The translations under genes were made by a program, and so were the position numbers. The notes beneath the pieces are model-generated. The model did not search any database. It was not told where the DNA came from and saw only the letters and a list, made by a program, of their open reading frames with translations. Below, in pieces: positions 25,025 to 36,292 of a stretch of DNA of 64,000 nucleotides; position 1 is the first letter of the stretch; each line of letters begins with the position of its first letter. This stretch comes from Ifrita kowaldi (Eukaryota > Chordata > Aves > Passeriformes > Cinclosomatidae): contig VZRS01000290.1 of the NCBI GenBank assembly GCA_013398055.1, positions 186,001-250,000 on the forward strand. The letters run 5' to 3'.

Positions 25025-25086
25025 CCTTCCTTCCTTCCTTCCTTCCTTCCTTCCTTCCTTCCTTCCTTCCTTCCTTCCTTCCTTCC
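25025..25086. repeat. (TTCC)n tetranucleotide microsatellite
   Basis: About 15 uninterrupted CTTC/TTCC units (62 bp), perfect on reading. On the minus strand it gives a GGAA array that would translate as a GRKE-type repeat in a spurious frame. A perfect array of this length is likely polymorphic. Confidence 0.97.
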
Positions 25087-27416
25087 CAGCAGTGCGTTCT
25101 CCTAGAAGTAACCACACAAAGGCTGAATGTCATTTATGTTATTCTTTAAGGCTCTCTCCTTGCATCACACACTCCACGGAACCCACTAGAACTCATCCTC
25201 TTCCCAAGGTGTCTGCTCCCTGTCCCTGTCCAGCCACAGGACAGCTAAAGGACTTCCACCCTTCCAACCTGCCGCTGAAACCTTTGTTGGTGCTCTACAA
25301 AAATCACTTTGACCTAATGCTGGTGATTTTCTCCATGGAGGCTTGCCCACCGTAGAGTAGAAAGTTACTGGCAGAGGTTCTTCCAACCCAATGCCTCTGG
25401 CAGTTCCATCACTTCCAGGCTGGTGATGGGGAAGGGAGCAGCCAGACTCCAAACCCTCTTGGGAAGTGTAGGAACCATTCCCAGGAGGGTGTTGCTCTCC
25501 CATGACCACCTTCTCTACCAGCACATTGCTGCTGTGGCTGGGGGACCCCTCTGGGGGGTGACACCTGAGCAGAGAGTGTCCTTCCTCCTCCTCATGGCTG
25601 CACAGCCCAGAGCCAGCATCCCTGGCCCCCGCTGCCTGAGCAGCAGGTTGTGAATGGGCTGTTCTGTATTAACTTTGGGAAATGAAAGTGAAAGCACATG
25701 TGAGACCTGCTGAACAGAACAGCAGAACTGGAGACTTAGCTGTATGCCAGAAGCCACAACCAGATAGAAATCACAGGTTAGTCAGGAAATTACTTGCATT
25801 TAATTTGGGGCCATGTCTCCTGGGAGGAGGCTGGCCTTTTCCTGTTGTGCAGCAATGTTGCCCCTGGGTATAATTTGCCTTTTTCATAAGCAAGGGTGCT
25901 ATCTCCTCCTTCCTCAAAGAGACCTTTCAAAGCCAGCTGAGGAGAATCAAATGTGGCACATTAGCAACAGGACAATGGCAAAGTCATTATAAATTGACTT
26001 CCTTACTGTGAGCTGCAGTAATCTGGGTGTATTACTAGCATGAATCTGCAATAAAACTGAAGCAGTCAGTTCCTCCACTGGAATGAAAAACACCCTCTCC
26101 CTGCTGACTTCAGAGAGGTAAGGACTGCTCCCATCCTCTGGGGATGAGGTGAGGAGCCTGGCACATAAGTATTCTGCTCCTTATGTGTGTGCCCAAGGGA
26201 AGGAGGCTTTCCAAGCCAGTGTGGACATGGCCACGGCATGCAGACTGCTCTGCAAGTCCCAAATGAAGAATTTGTTCTTCCTTCCACTCCACATCTCTGG
26301 TGGGTTGGCAGTAAGAGATGGCAGCACAATTGCCACGATGCTGCTTTACTTCCCAAAAGGGAGCTGCCTCAGCAATTAAGGAGGTCATCTCTGACTGCCG
26401 TAATTAAGAGCTGGAGCAAAAGTTGGTGCCCTGCTCTGCTTCACCAATTTCCCAAGTCCTGCATCAGCGAGGCTGTGTCTGCCAATGGCTCCTGAGCAGG
26501 GCCAGGGCTGGAGGAGCCTTTAAAGCAGATCCTATAAGGTAAAGCATCTGCCAGTTTTTCCCCTTGCATTTTTTTCTTCACACCTTCCACACAAACAATG
26601 GCAGCTTTTACAAGCATGTGTCTGCCATAAAATGAGGACTCACTCTGAAAATAATGTTTCATTCAAAGCAAACAGGTTTTTAAAGGTGTGTTTTCTGCAG
26701 GGCAAGGGGTTTTTTAACAGTTCTTTGCTCGTGCTTCCAGAGAATTCATTAAAATGTTACTCTGGATCAAATGAACAAATTCTTAATATAGTTACAAGCT
26801 TTTCCTGCTTCTTAACTAAAATTTAAGAATTAATGGTTGTGATCAAGTATAATTTCCACCTCTATTGACGATGTCTTGGTACCACATATGTATTCTCTAT
26901 ATCACTTCTTGTGACCAATTATTCAATGCCAGCAACTTCATATTTTGCAGCTTTTTGGCAATGGTTGACTCTCAGTGTCCCTTGTGGAGAGCATCACTCC
27001 TTTACATCAACAGGCTGTGAGGTACATGTAGAGTTCATTTGCTGGAAAAGCCAAATCTCAAATTCTGATACTAATACATCCCTCTCCACAAACTGTGATA
27101 AGATTCCACATGATAATCCCATTACCAAAATATGAGCAGGATTAGTCACGAGGCTCCAAAATTAGTGACTTGCATGGCATCTGCAAGGATTATTTTTTTC
27201 TTAAGCACTGATTTTGGGCACCAGCTCTTTCCATTCTGCACAACCTGAGGCATCCAGCAGCTCAGCCTCATGGACACAGCGTGTCCCCCTCAAAGCACCA
27301 AGATTTCTCTGTTCCCAGAAATTTTCAGAGCACCAGCAAATAACAAAATAATGAAATAAATTAAATAGAAGCAAACAAAGCAAACTCACCAGTGCAGGAA
27401 CTACAACTTCCCCTAC
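25087..27416. other. Non-coding DNA, GC-elevated at 25.1-26.5 kb
   Basis: Overlapping frames of 60-112 codons on both strands coincide with the GC-elevated part and none is recognisable. From 26.6 kb the sequence returns to AT-rich. No repeat element identified. Confidence 0.5.
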
Positions 27417-27571
27417 CTTGAAGGGGTTAATGAATTCCAGTTTTGTGTAAGTTGGGATAACTATGACTTTCCCATGGTAATAAAAGCCCGTATTAAACTC
27501 AGGTCTTGGTTCTCCAGGCCTCACACAACCTCTTTTTCGGGTGAAACTACGGGATGCTGGTGGGAGTTTTG
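27417..27571 (-). CDS. Candidate internal coding exon of unknown gene
   Basis: On the minus strand a pyrimidine-rich run ending CCATCTCTGCAG (bases 27583-27572) is a good 3' splice site, and AAG|GTAGGG at 27417/27416 is a plausible donor. The 155-bp interval is open. It begins with the last two bases of a split codon (intron phase 1), then 51 codons starting KLPPASRS, passing through GFYYHGKVIVIP, and ending KLEFINPFK in phase 0. Composition is protein-like: balanced basic, aromatic, Gly and Pro residues. I do not recognise the family. The open frame extends beyond both splice sites (27201-27743, 180 codons). Random frames of that length are only mildly unusual in 64 kb, so this remains a candidate. 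Confidence 0.33.
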
Positions 27572-27583
27572 CTGCAGAGATGG

Positions 27584-30500
27584 GGTAAGGAGAGCCCTTG
27601 GCTAATGTGATTCTGTCCCAGGAACAGAGAGATGCTCTGCCAGCACCAGCTACAGGACCAGTCCTGCCTTGGACTTCCAGGACTGGGCTCAGGTAACTGA
27701 AGCCAGACAGGTTGCAAAGGAAAATATACTCCTTATATTTCACAAGTTCTGCTTTTCACATGTGCTTTAGTAAATCTATTTACAGTATTAAAACAGTGTA
27801 GGCTATAAAAGTAGTTTAGTGGGCTACCAAAAGATTGAGTTAAGCTGTCATCTAATTAAAAATATCCCACTAGCTCTGAATCTATGGGGGCATTATAAAA
27901 CAATTTTTCAAAGTAGTTTCTCCTGGCGTTAAAATGTGGAGGTTTTGTTTTCTTTTTTCATTTACCATTTCTGTTCTTTTCTGGCTTTGTTTTGTTCGAA
28001 GGGTGAATTAACATCTGACTGCAGGCTTTAGCTTTGGCTTGCTTTTAGTACCATATACTGTCACTTCTATTAAAAAGATTCTTTTTTTTTTGATTTTTCC
28101 CTCTTTGTCTACAATGTGTGTAAAGAAAAGTGACCGAAAGGAGAGGCTAAGAATAGTTCCTTTTTTCAAATCTATGTTGATTGAATTAAAATGTTTGAAT
28201 TTTATTGAACAGGGAAAAAGAGATTTTTAAAAGTCTATCTGTAGCCCCCCATAAAAGCATTTTTTTTAATAAAACTTCTGTTTAAAAAGTATGTTATTAG
28301 CAGTATATCCTGTGCTGCATATTAATAAAACAATGGAATTTTGTATTTCTTTTTCTCATAAATTACATAATTCAAACCTTAAAACACCTTTAATGAACAC
28401 TGACTCGGCATGTGGCACTTAATAAAACTGGGCTAAACTCGTTTTCTGCCTGACAGGCTACCAGTGGAGAATGTGCCCTACAAGTAAATGATTAAGAGGC
28501 AGAAATCTTTTCTGGACTACTATTAAACACTTCAAAGATTTTCAAAGTCAGATAAAATGAAAAGCAAATGTGTTTCACTGCCTCTCAAATACCTCAAATG
28601 TTTTAGCAGGTGCAAGCAATGAAACCTTCTGTAGTGACAGCACTTTAGGGTCTGCAAAGTGCACCCTACTGAATTATGGGAATGCAGGGCTTACTTCATA
28701 AAAATTCATGATTTTAGATGAGGCGAGATGCATGTCCTTAATACCCATCTACACATGTAGCACAGAAGGAGGGTCCCGTTGTGTCTCCCGTGTCACTTGT
28801 CTGAACCCTTGCTGGCACTGCCGGACTGTTTAATGTTGAGTTTCCTAGCCTTTAACCCCTGCCAGCTTTGCCTTTATTTGAACCCCAGTGTGGAGGAGCA
28901 GGCAGATAGCCCCGTCCTCTGTGCTGTTTGTGCTCCAGCAGATGTTGCAGTGAGAGAGAGGAAAGTCCAGGAGCTGCCCCTGGGAGCCCGCCTGACCTGA
29001 GTGCATGTCCTGGCAGCAAGGCACAGCTAAACCTTGTGTATCTCCAGCCACGTTGTTCAGTCTCCCCAAGCCTCAGTTTCCCCACTGGGAACTGGGAGCA
29101 ATGCTATTTTTTGCCTCACGGTGTGTTACTCGCACTTAATGCCACAGAGCCCACGGGTATGAAGAAAACAGGGCCGATGGGCTGGATTTTTAAATGGCAC
29201 TTGCAGTCTAAGACAACTGAGGAAATTTCTTTAGTATTAATTTCCCTGGCATATAGAGGAAAGTCTACACATATTAAATAGTGGCTGCTGCTTTGAACTT
29301 TCTCTTCTAGAAAACTGCAAATGAAAGTGGGGCTTATAAAAGCAAAGATAGGTACCATCTGGGCAGGTGCTGGTAACTGCTCTCAGGCTCTGCCAATTTG
29401 CCAGACCATATACCTCAATCTCTGTCTGTAACTACTTGGATTTCAATTCAGGAGGACTTTATCAGATGGTTGAATGGGTTTTGAGAGCAGGACCAATAGT
29501 CCCCTTCTTGAGCAAGTTTGTTACACTTCCTCTGATTGTGCTTTGCTTTAACATTTAACTGAGAAATATTTTGTGAAGGATTAATAAATGACCAACACAA
29601 ACCGAACATGCTACAGACCAGAATGTTATGGGCTACCCTGAATTAGAGAAAAGGCAGGACAAAGTGGTAGGACAGTTTTTAAGCAAACTATGAATTCTGC
29701 CATGATTCTGTATTTATCAGGAGGTGTCAGGAACCAATTCTTTATACATTCCCTTTAAATGCAATGTAAATACATTCTATTTACCTGCTCCCTAAATGGG
29801 ATTGTGTGGCTGATGCATCACATTTTCTTGGGCTGCTGAGGGGATATTTCTCTGCCTGGATCTCCAGCCAAGCCTGGCTGCCTGGTGTCTGTCCTGCCCC
29901 AACAGGCTCAGTGGAGGTGGCTGCACACCTTGCTGCACGTCCCAGGAGCTTAGCAAGGAAAGGCCTGAGTGCACTCACTGACCCTGTAACAAATCCAAGC
30001 CTGAGCTATTGCAAACAAAGTGCTGCAGAGAAAAAGGGACCTGCAGTAAGCGGCAATACAAGCAGGGAAGATCACAGATTAATAAAATCTCGTTATCCCA
30101 CTACTCGGCATCCTTGGAATCTATTTACCTCTGTGTCAAAGTGCTAAGTGAAGTGTCCAGCACTACTTCCCTGATGAAAAATACCATGCATGATTAACTT
30201 TAAAGCCCCACTAACATAACTACATGCAGAGAATTACACTTACCAGAGTGTTATGGTGGAAGTTTTTGCATGGCCAACAGCTTGAAATTCACTGCTTTGT
30301 TTCCCACAGCAGCTGCAGCTCCACTCTTCTACACTAATATCAGACTTCCTATGGATAGATGGAGTGATGGCAATTCTACTGCTAAGATGTCTATGTGTGA
30401 GTGCATAAATGGGATGATGTGCAGTAAAATTGTGTTGTGAGCACAAATGTATTTAGTTGTGCAATAATAGAACCACACGAATGGTCCCATATTAAAATAA

Positions 30501-30610
30501 ATTCACAGTGCCTGACATTATGGAAGCTGAGAACAAATGCTTTGCCATGTAATCCATAAAGAAAATTCATATATTATATAAAATAATCCAGATCAACTGA
30601 AAATATTTAT
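27584..30610. other. Non-coding unique DNA
   Basis: If the 27.4-kb exon is real, this is intron or upstream sequence on the minus strand. It is mostly AT-rich, with GC-elevated pockets at 28.85-29.1 kb and 29.8-30.0 kb that produce overlapping spurious frames. No repeat identified. Confidence 0.5.
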
Positions 30611-30680
30611 GGGCCAGCCATGCAGCTGGTGTAAATCAGCATAGCTCCACTGAAGCTGGTGGAGCGACACCAGTTTTAGG
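30611..30680. repeat. Old palindromic interspersed repeat fragment
   Basis: The stretch GGGCCAGCCATGCAGCTGGT, then GTAAATCAGCATAGCTCCAC, then a mirrored GGAGCGACACCAGTTTTA resembles a short near-palindromic repeat that I recall as common in amniote (turtle, crocodile, bird) DNA. The two arms still share TAAA and GCTCCAC in inverted order. I cannot name the family with certainty, and divergence suggests an ancient insertion. Confidence 0.5.
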
Positions 30681-33600
30681 CATATGAATGTTTGGCACCC
30701 AAGTAATTTGGATTTTCAGCAAGAAAACGCAGAGCTACTTATCCTGTGGATTTGATGATTGAACCTCTGTTTAAAAGGTTGTGTTTTGAAATTCTGAATC
30801 AAGAAAATCATATATTACATTTTAGGTTTTGAACAGCTTTTGCTGGCTGTGGAAACTTTAATTCATCACAGTTGGCACTGAGAATTATCTGAGATAGTGT
30901 AATGGAAACTTTTAAGGACTGATGAGGTTTTTAACATTTTACATGTGTATTTACCCTTTCTATTTTTTAATATATGAGCAGGATTGTAGGGCATTGGACT
31001 CTGACCCATATTCCGTTACATTCAGGAACAGCCTTTTCATTGGTGTCCAAGAGCTCTGGGTCGTTCTGTTGGTCAGCCAGACATATATGTCTATCTCATG
31101 TATTGTCTATATTTATTTTGTGAGATGGGAAAAATTAACATGCCTACCATTTACTGAGATGTTTGCACATGCACATTACATCACACATTTAAATAAATAC
31201 AGATGCATTTATTTCAGCATGTGGATATCCAGACGTCTATACTTGCCTGGCATACATCTGGAAAACTGAAGCATATGATTTCCACTTGTTTATAACTCCT
31301 TTCTTTCTGAACCAATTTTTTTTCCCAGCTTATCCAAGCCCACATTTCTCACTGGAGATTACATGCCAAGTTTGAACTGTTTTCAGTTACCCTAGCACAA
31401 GTTTAACATCTGAAACAATTCTTTAAGCATGCTCTAAACCAACCATATGGATTTTTACCAAACTTTCCAAAAGCTACAAAAGTATCAGCCTAAAGGAGTA
31501 ATTTTTCTGGTAACCCATAAAGGGGCTTAGAAAGGAAGTACCTCTTTAACTATCAAGGAACACTCAACTACCAAAGACTTATTTTCAAGAAGGTTTAAAA
31601 GTCTGTTTCTGGGCAAACACTTGTCCTGTGCTGTCTTCTTATGTTGGTTTGGGTGAATTCTGAGTTCAGTCCTGGCACGTGTAAGATCCCTGAGAGTGTT
31701 ATTTAAATCTTATGTTGAAAGGAATTAGTTCTGAACTTCTACCACACTCTCAAAAAGTTCTTTCTACCTGGGAGACCCTACCAGCGAGTTCTGTGGTGTG
31801 TCCTGAAGGATCAGGGTTAGTACACGTGGATTTCCAGTCTGGTTGAAGTCTTTAATGAGAGATAAGATCTGCCATAGCAGAAAACTTGGACTTTGTCTCT
31901 GAATTCCCTCCTTGGGTTTATGGGCTGATACACCAGTGTTTTGCAGCATGGCAGGTAAAAAGCAGTTTGTGTTGAGGCTCATCTAGCAGGGGAAGTGAGA
32001 GCAGAGGAGCCTGAGCAGACAAGCCTGTTACCCTAAGCCCCATCTGGTACATCCTGACAGAAACAACGTAGATAATTTCCATATGGTGCGTTCTTATTCT
32101 AACAAGCTTGAAGCGTTGAATTTTCAGGAGCTCTCTTTTCTTTTGAGATACGAGAGTCTTTTTTATCAAGTAGTAGAAATTAGGTTATCTCTGCGTGACA
32201 GCAGCAGATAGTGCAAAGTCCTCTGGAAGCAGCAGTAAAGAACACTTTATAACCAGTCAGGACTGCACAGCTCCTGTCCAAACAGGTCCACACACCAAAA
32301 ATCCCTGGGGTTTGGGCTGCTGAGCGGGAGAAAGGGTGACACCCAGTCCCCCCTTGTTGAAGAGCTCTCTAAACTGGTGATGTTCAAGCAGGGTAACAGC
32401 ACCTGAGGGCTCTGCTCTCTGCAGAGCTTTTGCAGGCTTGGCTTTTGTGAGCTTTAAGTTGTCAGCATTCCCATGAGAAACTCCACAGACAGCAAATGTA
32501 ATGGCAAACGTAAGCAGTATTTTAAGGACATAGGTGACAGTGAAACACTATCCTGGTTTTCCTCCCCATTTAGTCATGCTTTTCATTCCACCCTTGCTTG
32601 CAGGTGACATGAATTTGATTATCCCAGCTACTCAACCACCCAGTGAAAAACAGCAGCTCCCATCCAGAGGCAAATCAGCATGAAATCAGAGAGCTGACAG
32701 TGGTTTCTCAGAAACTCCCTTTAATGTAGTTACACTGTGGACTGGGTTACCTATTCAAACCAAGATGGACTGACACATCTGACCCAACCGAGCATCACCA
32801 TGTTTGTGTTCACCCCATCCAGCCCTTTAATGTCTTCAGATTACAGTTGTGGTGGGAGGGAAACCTGAGGTGTTTAACAAACACTATTATTTTATAAGCT
32901 TCTGTTAAATAGTTAGACAAATATTCTGTAATCCTTCAGGCTCATCTTAGGTCAACCACATAGTTAATGAACAATGATAACAAATTAGCAAGTTGAAATT
33001 GAAGCTTTGGGGAAAATGCCCCATCTCTTCATCACACGCCTGCATGCACATATGCAGAGCCTGTTAAGCATTTACATTTTAGTTCAAACTTACTTGCTGC
33101 ACTCAAGAAAAATAAATTTGCTGCTTTTAATAAGAGGATTGAAACCAAAGGGCATTTAATCTTTTATGATCAACAATAATATTTAAATGCTAGAATATGT
33201 TAAATCTACTTATAGCAATCCCTCATTACACAAGCTGTGTTTTCTTCCCTAATGAACTGCATGTTTCAAAATACAGTGCTACAAAAATGTTTGTAGAAAT
33301 CTGCTTTACTTTTCAAATGTTTCACAATATAAACTGCAGGCATTTCACATTTTTAATAATTCCAGCTTTAATATTATGCAAATATGTCTTTGCTGAAGCA
33401 CAGAATTCCTGCATTTGGAATTATAATACAATAGCAGAGCAGTGAATGCTTTTCTATAACCATTGTCTTTCTCACCAAAGGCTAAAATTTATGGCAAAGT
33501 ATGCAAGCACAGTACTATGGAGACACCAAATAGTCTGTGTCTTACTGCACTGATTAAACAGAATACCTAGAAAATATAAATAACTGGATTTCCATGCTAG

Positions 33601-36222
33601 TATTGTAATGATTAGTTCTTGTTTTATACCATGCTCAAAAGAGTGACAGGCACCATACAGAAGAAGAAATACAAGTCTCTGTCATGAATACTTTACAAAA
33701 GCCCCAGTCCTATACGCGCAGGAAATTGTGCAGCTTTATTCAGGTGAGTCCCTTCAAGTGTTGCCTTCCCAAAAAACCCTACACGGTAGCAGAAGCAAGA
33801 GAGAAACCTGTGGGGTCATCATTTAAGAAGGGCTTTTTCTCCTTCCTTTTAAATATTTCTTTCTTCATTTCTGCATGTTGACTTGGTATCCTTTTGTACA
33901 GCTGGGGTCATTTTTTTCCTAGAACTGTGGAGGATTTTAGGCACCAAAACTGTTGCCATCTTCCTGTCATCTTTCCATTGTCTGGAGACAAAGCCCTATG
34001 AAGCCCTGGAGAAATCTAAGTGGAATATTTCTCAGTGAGGTCCCGATGCACTAAGGTGCTTAGCATCAGATAGGACTGGGACCTCAGACAGAACCTATTC
34101 TGTTTTTAAGTGGTCTGCGAGGGATGCACTTTGCCTGAAACTCATTCCAGCCCAAGATTGTGAACATAGCGGACAATAGATGGATTGGTGTAAAACTATC
34201 CCAGATAACTGCTCATACATCTCCCCTCTGTCAGTGAAATTTGCCATGATGTGTTCAAAGCCAAGAGGCATTATTTGTGCTGTCCTGGATCTGTTAAGGA
34301 ATGGCAGGGGGAGGACAGAGATACTTAGGGATTTAAAAGCAGAGAGAACTCTATGAAAGAGATAAAAGGAGTCAAATGCACAAACCCTATTTGAAGTCCT
34401 TAAAGCATAAGAAAAGAAAGTATTAGACTTACCACATAGGGAGAGCTGGAATTTGTGTAGCTCTGGCCCCTGTGAACTGTAGCTGCTATTTTAGGGGTGG
34501 TCTGAATGTTTGAATAGCTAGCCTGAATTCACAAAACTTTTCCCTAGTACTTATAATGCTCTTTTTTTTCTATAAAGTTGACTCTTTTTACTGTTGTTGT
34601 TTTTATGAACTGCTTCCTAGCTGATGTATCTGTTGTCATGTTAGAGAGAGGAGAGAACTCTTTAGAAGCTGAGAAATTTGGTAGCTATCTGCATCTAGAA
34701 GTGTTCTGTCCATCAAGCCAACACACCAGGTCTTGGACAGATGTGTTTGACTAATAATTTTCTCTGCAAGTACTCTCTGCATCTTTACTACCTCGTACCT
34801 CGTAATATGATTCTATGGTCAAAGTTTCCTTCAACTATTTTTTCCCAGTTTCTCTCTAAGCAAAACTAAGCCAAAAGTCAATGAAGTCAGTTTTTAAAAC
34901 CAGTGGCTCCCGGTGAATTTGTACGTTTGTATCATGTATTTCTCCTTTATTCAGTGTATCTAACATTTCAAAGATCTATTTTGATTAATATCCACACTAA
35001 GGTCTGCACAACTCTATTGTTCATTTCAGGATGCCAACATAATAGATCAGGGAAGAGCCCAAAATATATTATTTGCTGAGCTGCCTTTGGGAGCCTTAAC
35101 CCTACTATTAGATAATAATAATAAAAATCCAAATTACTCTGTTCTCTGGACTTTGCAACATTTTGCTGATATGTGATTATGAGGTTCTCATGGTCTCTCT
35201 GACCAAGTAGATGATGAGTGTTTTCTAACTCCTGTCAGCTACAAATGTGTTGAGGAAAGAGCTTTTATTTACAATTTGTGTACTGTACCATCTGTACCAG
35301 ACCACAGTGTTGGGAAATCTGTAGAGAAGAAAATGAGATAAGAGGGGGTTGCTCGGACCTTTCAGACATCCCATGTGTTTGCAGCTGTCTCACCCAGTTT
35401 CCCAGTTCCTCACCAGAAGTTTATTAAGAGGATCATACAAATGAGGGTGTCTGTAAGTGTCAGAAGGGTGGCATTGTGACCATCTTTTGAGATAAAAAGC
35501 AGAATCTATGGCCACTATGAGTCTCACTATTTCATAGAAAAAGAGCCAAATTCACAAGGTCCAAGAAGAAAATTCACACTGAGAGCCTGCTGACAATCAT
35601 CTCTCACTCCCCTGTTTGACATCATTACTATGAACTCTTGTATAAAGTTGAGAATAATGATATTTCTTTGCCCCTGTATTGGCTGCATAAGGCTGAATGT
35701 TTGTCTCTCACAGCTGTTGGCTCAATGCTGCACACAAGCTCTTCCTCAGGACTGTGAGTTTACTTCATTCTTTGCCTCAACAGAAGCTGTTCTCTTAAAG
35801 AAAAGTAGCAGGTGGTTTGTTTTCACTGATGGGTATGGTGATTCTCTTGGATAATATCTTCTGAATATCATCAAAAGAATGAAGTTATCCCCTGTGCTCA
35901 CAGTTACTATTTCCACTATGCCACTGATATTTTAAAGCCATGCTGTTCAGATGTTAGAGATTCATATAGATTAATTCTTAACAGCGACAAAATTAAAAGC
36001 AAAATTTTTTTTATAGTATTTCTGGACTTGTAATGGGCACTGAGAGTATAATGACATCCCTCAATCATATAAACACCCCAAGCAAAAGTCTGTGCATGCT
36101 GTGGTGGGCCCTTCTATAAAGGAAGCAGAGTGACATAATTAACTGGATTTTTCACGACCTACCATGCTGGCCCTTTCCTGAGTATCAGACAATATGTTTT
36201 CATATATAGATTTATGTATTCC
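30681..36222. other. AT-rich unique DNA
   Basis: No gene or transposon recognised. Open frames are at most 115 codons (30922-31269, plus; no resemblance). A perfect donor consensus at 33741-33749 is described separately. Confidence 0.5.
33684..33743 (+). other. Possible short exon ending at a perfect splice donor
   Basis: A frame from ATG at 33684 (MNTLQKPQSYTRRKLCSFIQ) ends exactly at CAG|GTGAGT, the full vertebrate donor consensus, at 33743/33744. The 9-mer is expected about once in two such windows by chance on both strands. No acceptor or promoter context confirms it, so it may be a 5' exon, a lncRNA exon, or coincidence. Confidence 0.15.
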
Positions 36223-36292
36223 ATATATATATATATATATAACTCCACAGCAGTATTTAAAAGCAAAAGTGCATTAAAAAAAAAAAAAAAAA
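36223..36292. repeat. (AT)9 followed by an A17 run
   Basis: A perfect AT repeat (36223-36240) lies 35 bp before seventeen consecutive A residues (36276-36292). No retroposed body could be recognised upstream of the A run. Confidence 0.9.

Noticed and set aside
25005..25117. Low-complexity proteins encoded across the (TTCC)n array on both strands
   Set aside because: Translation of a microsatellite; not a gene.
27201..27743. Whole 180-codon minus-strand open frame as a single-exon gene
   Set aside because: It lacks a convincing initiation context and its ends (for example the hydrophobic run translated from 27320-27415) lie outside clear splice sites. Only the splice-bounded middle is kept as a candidate.
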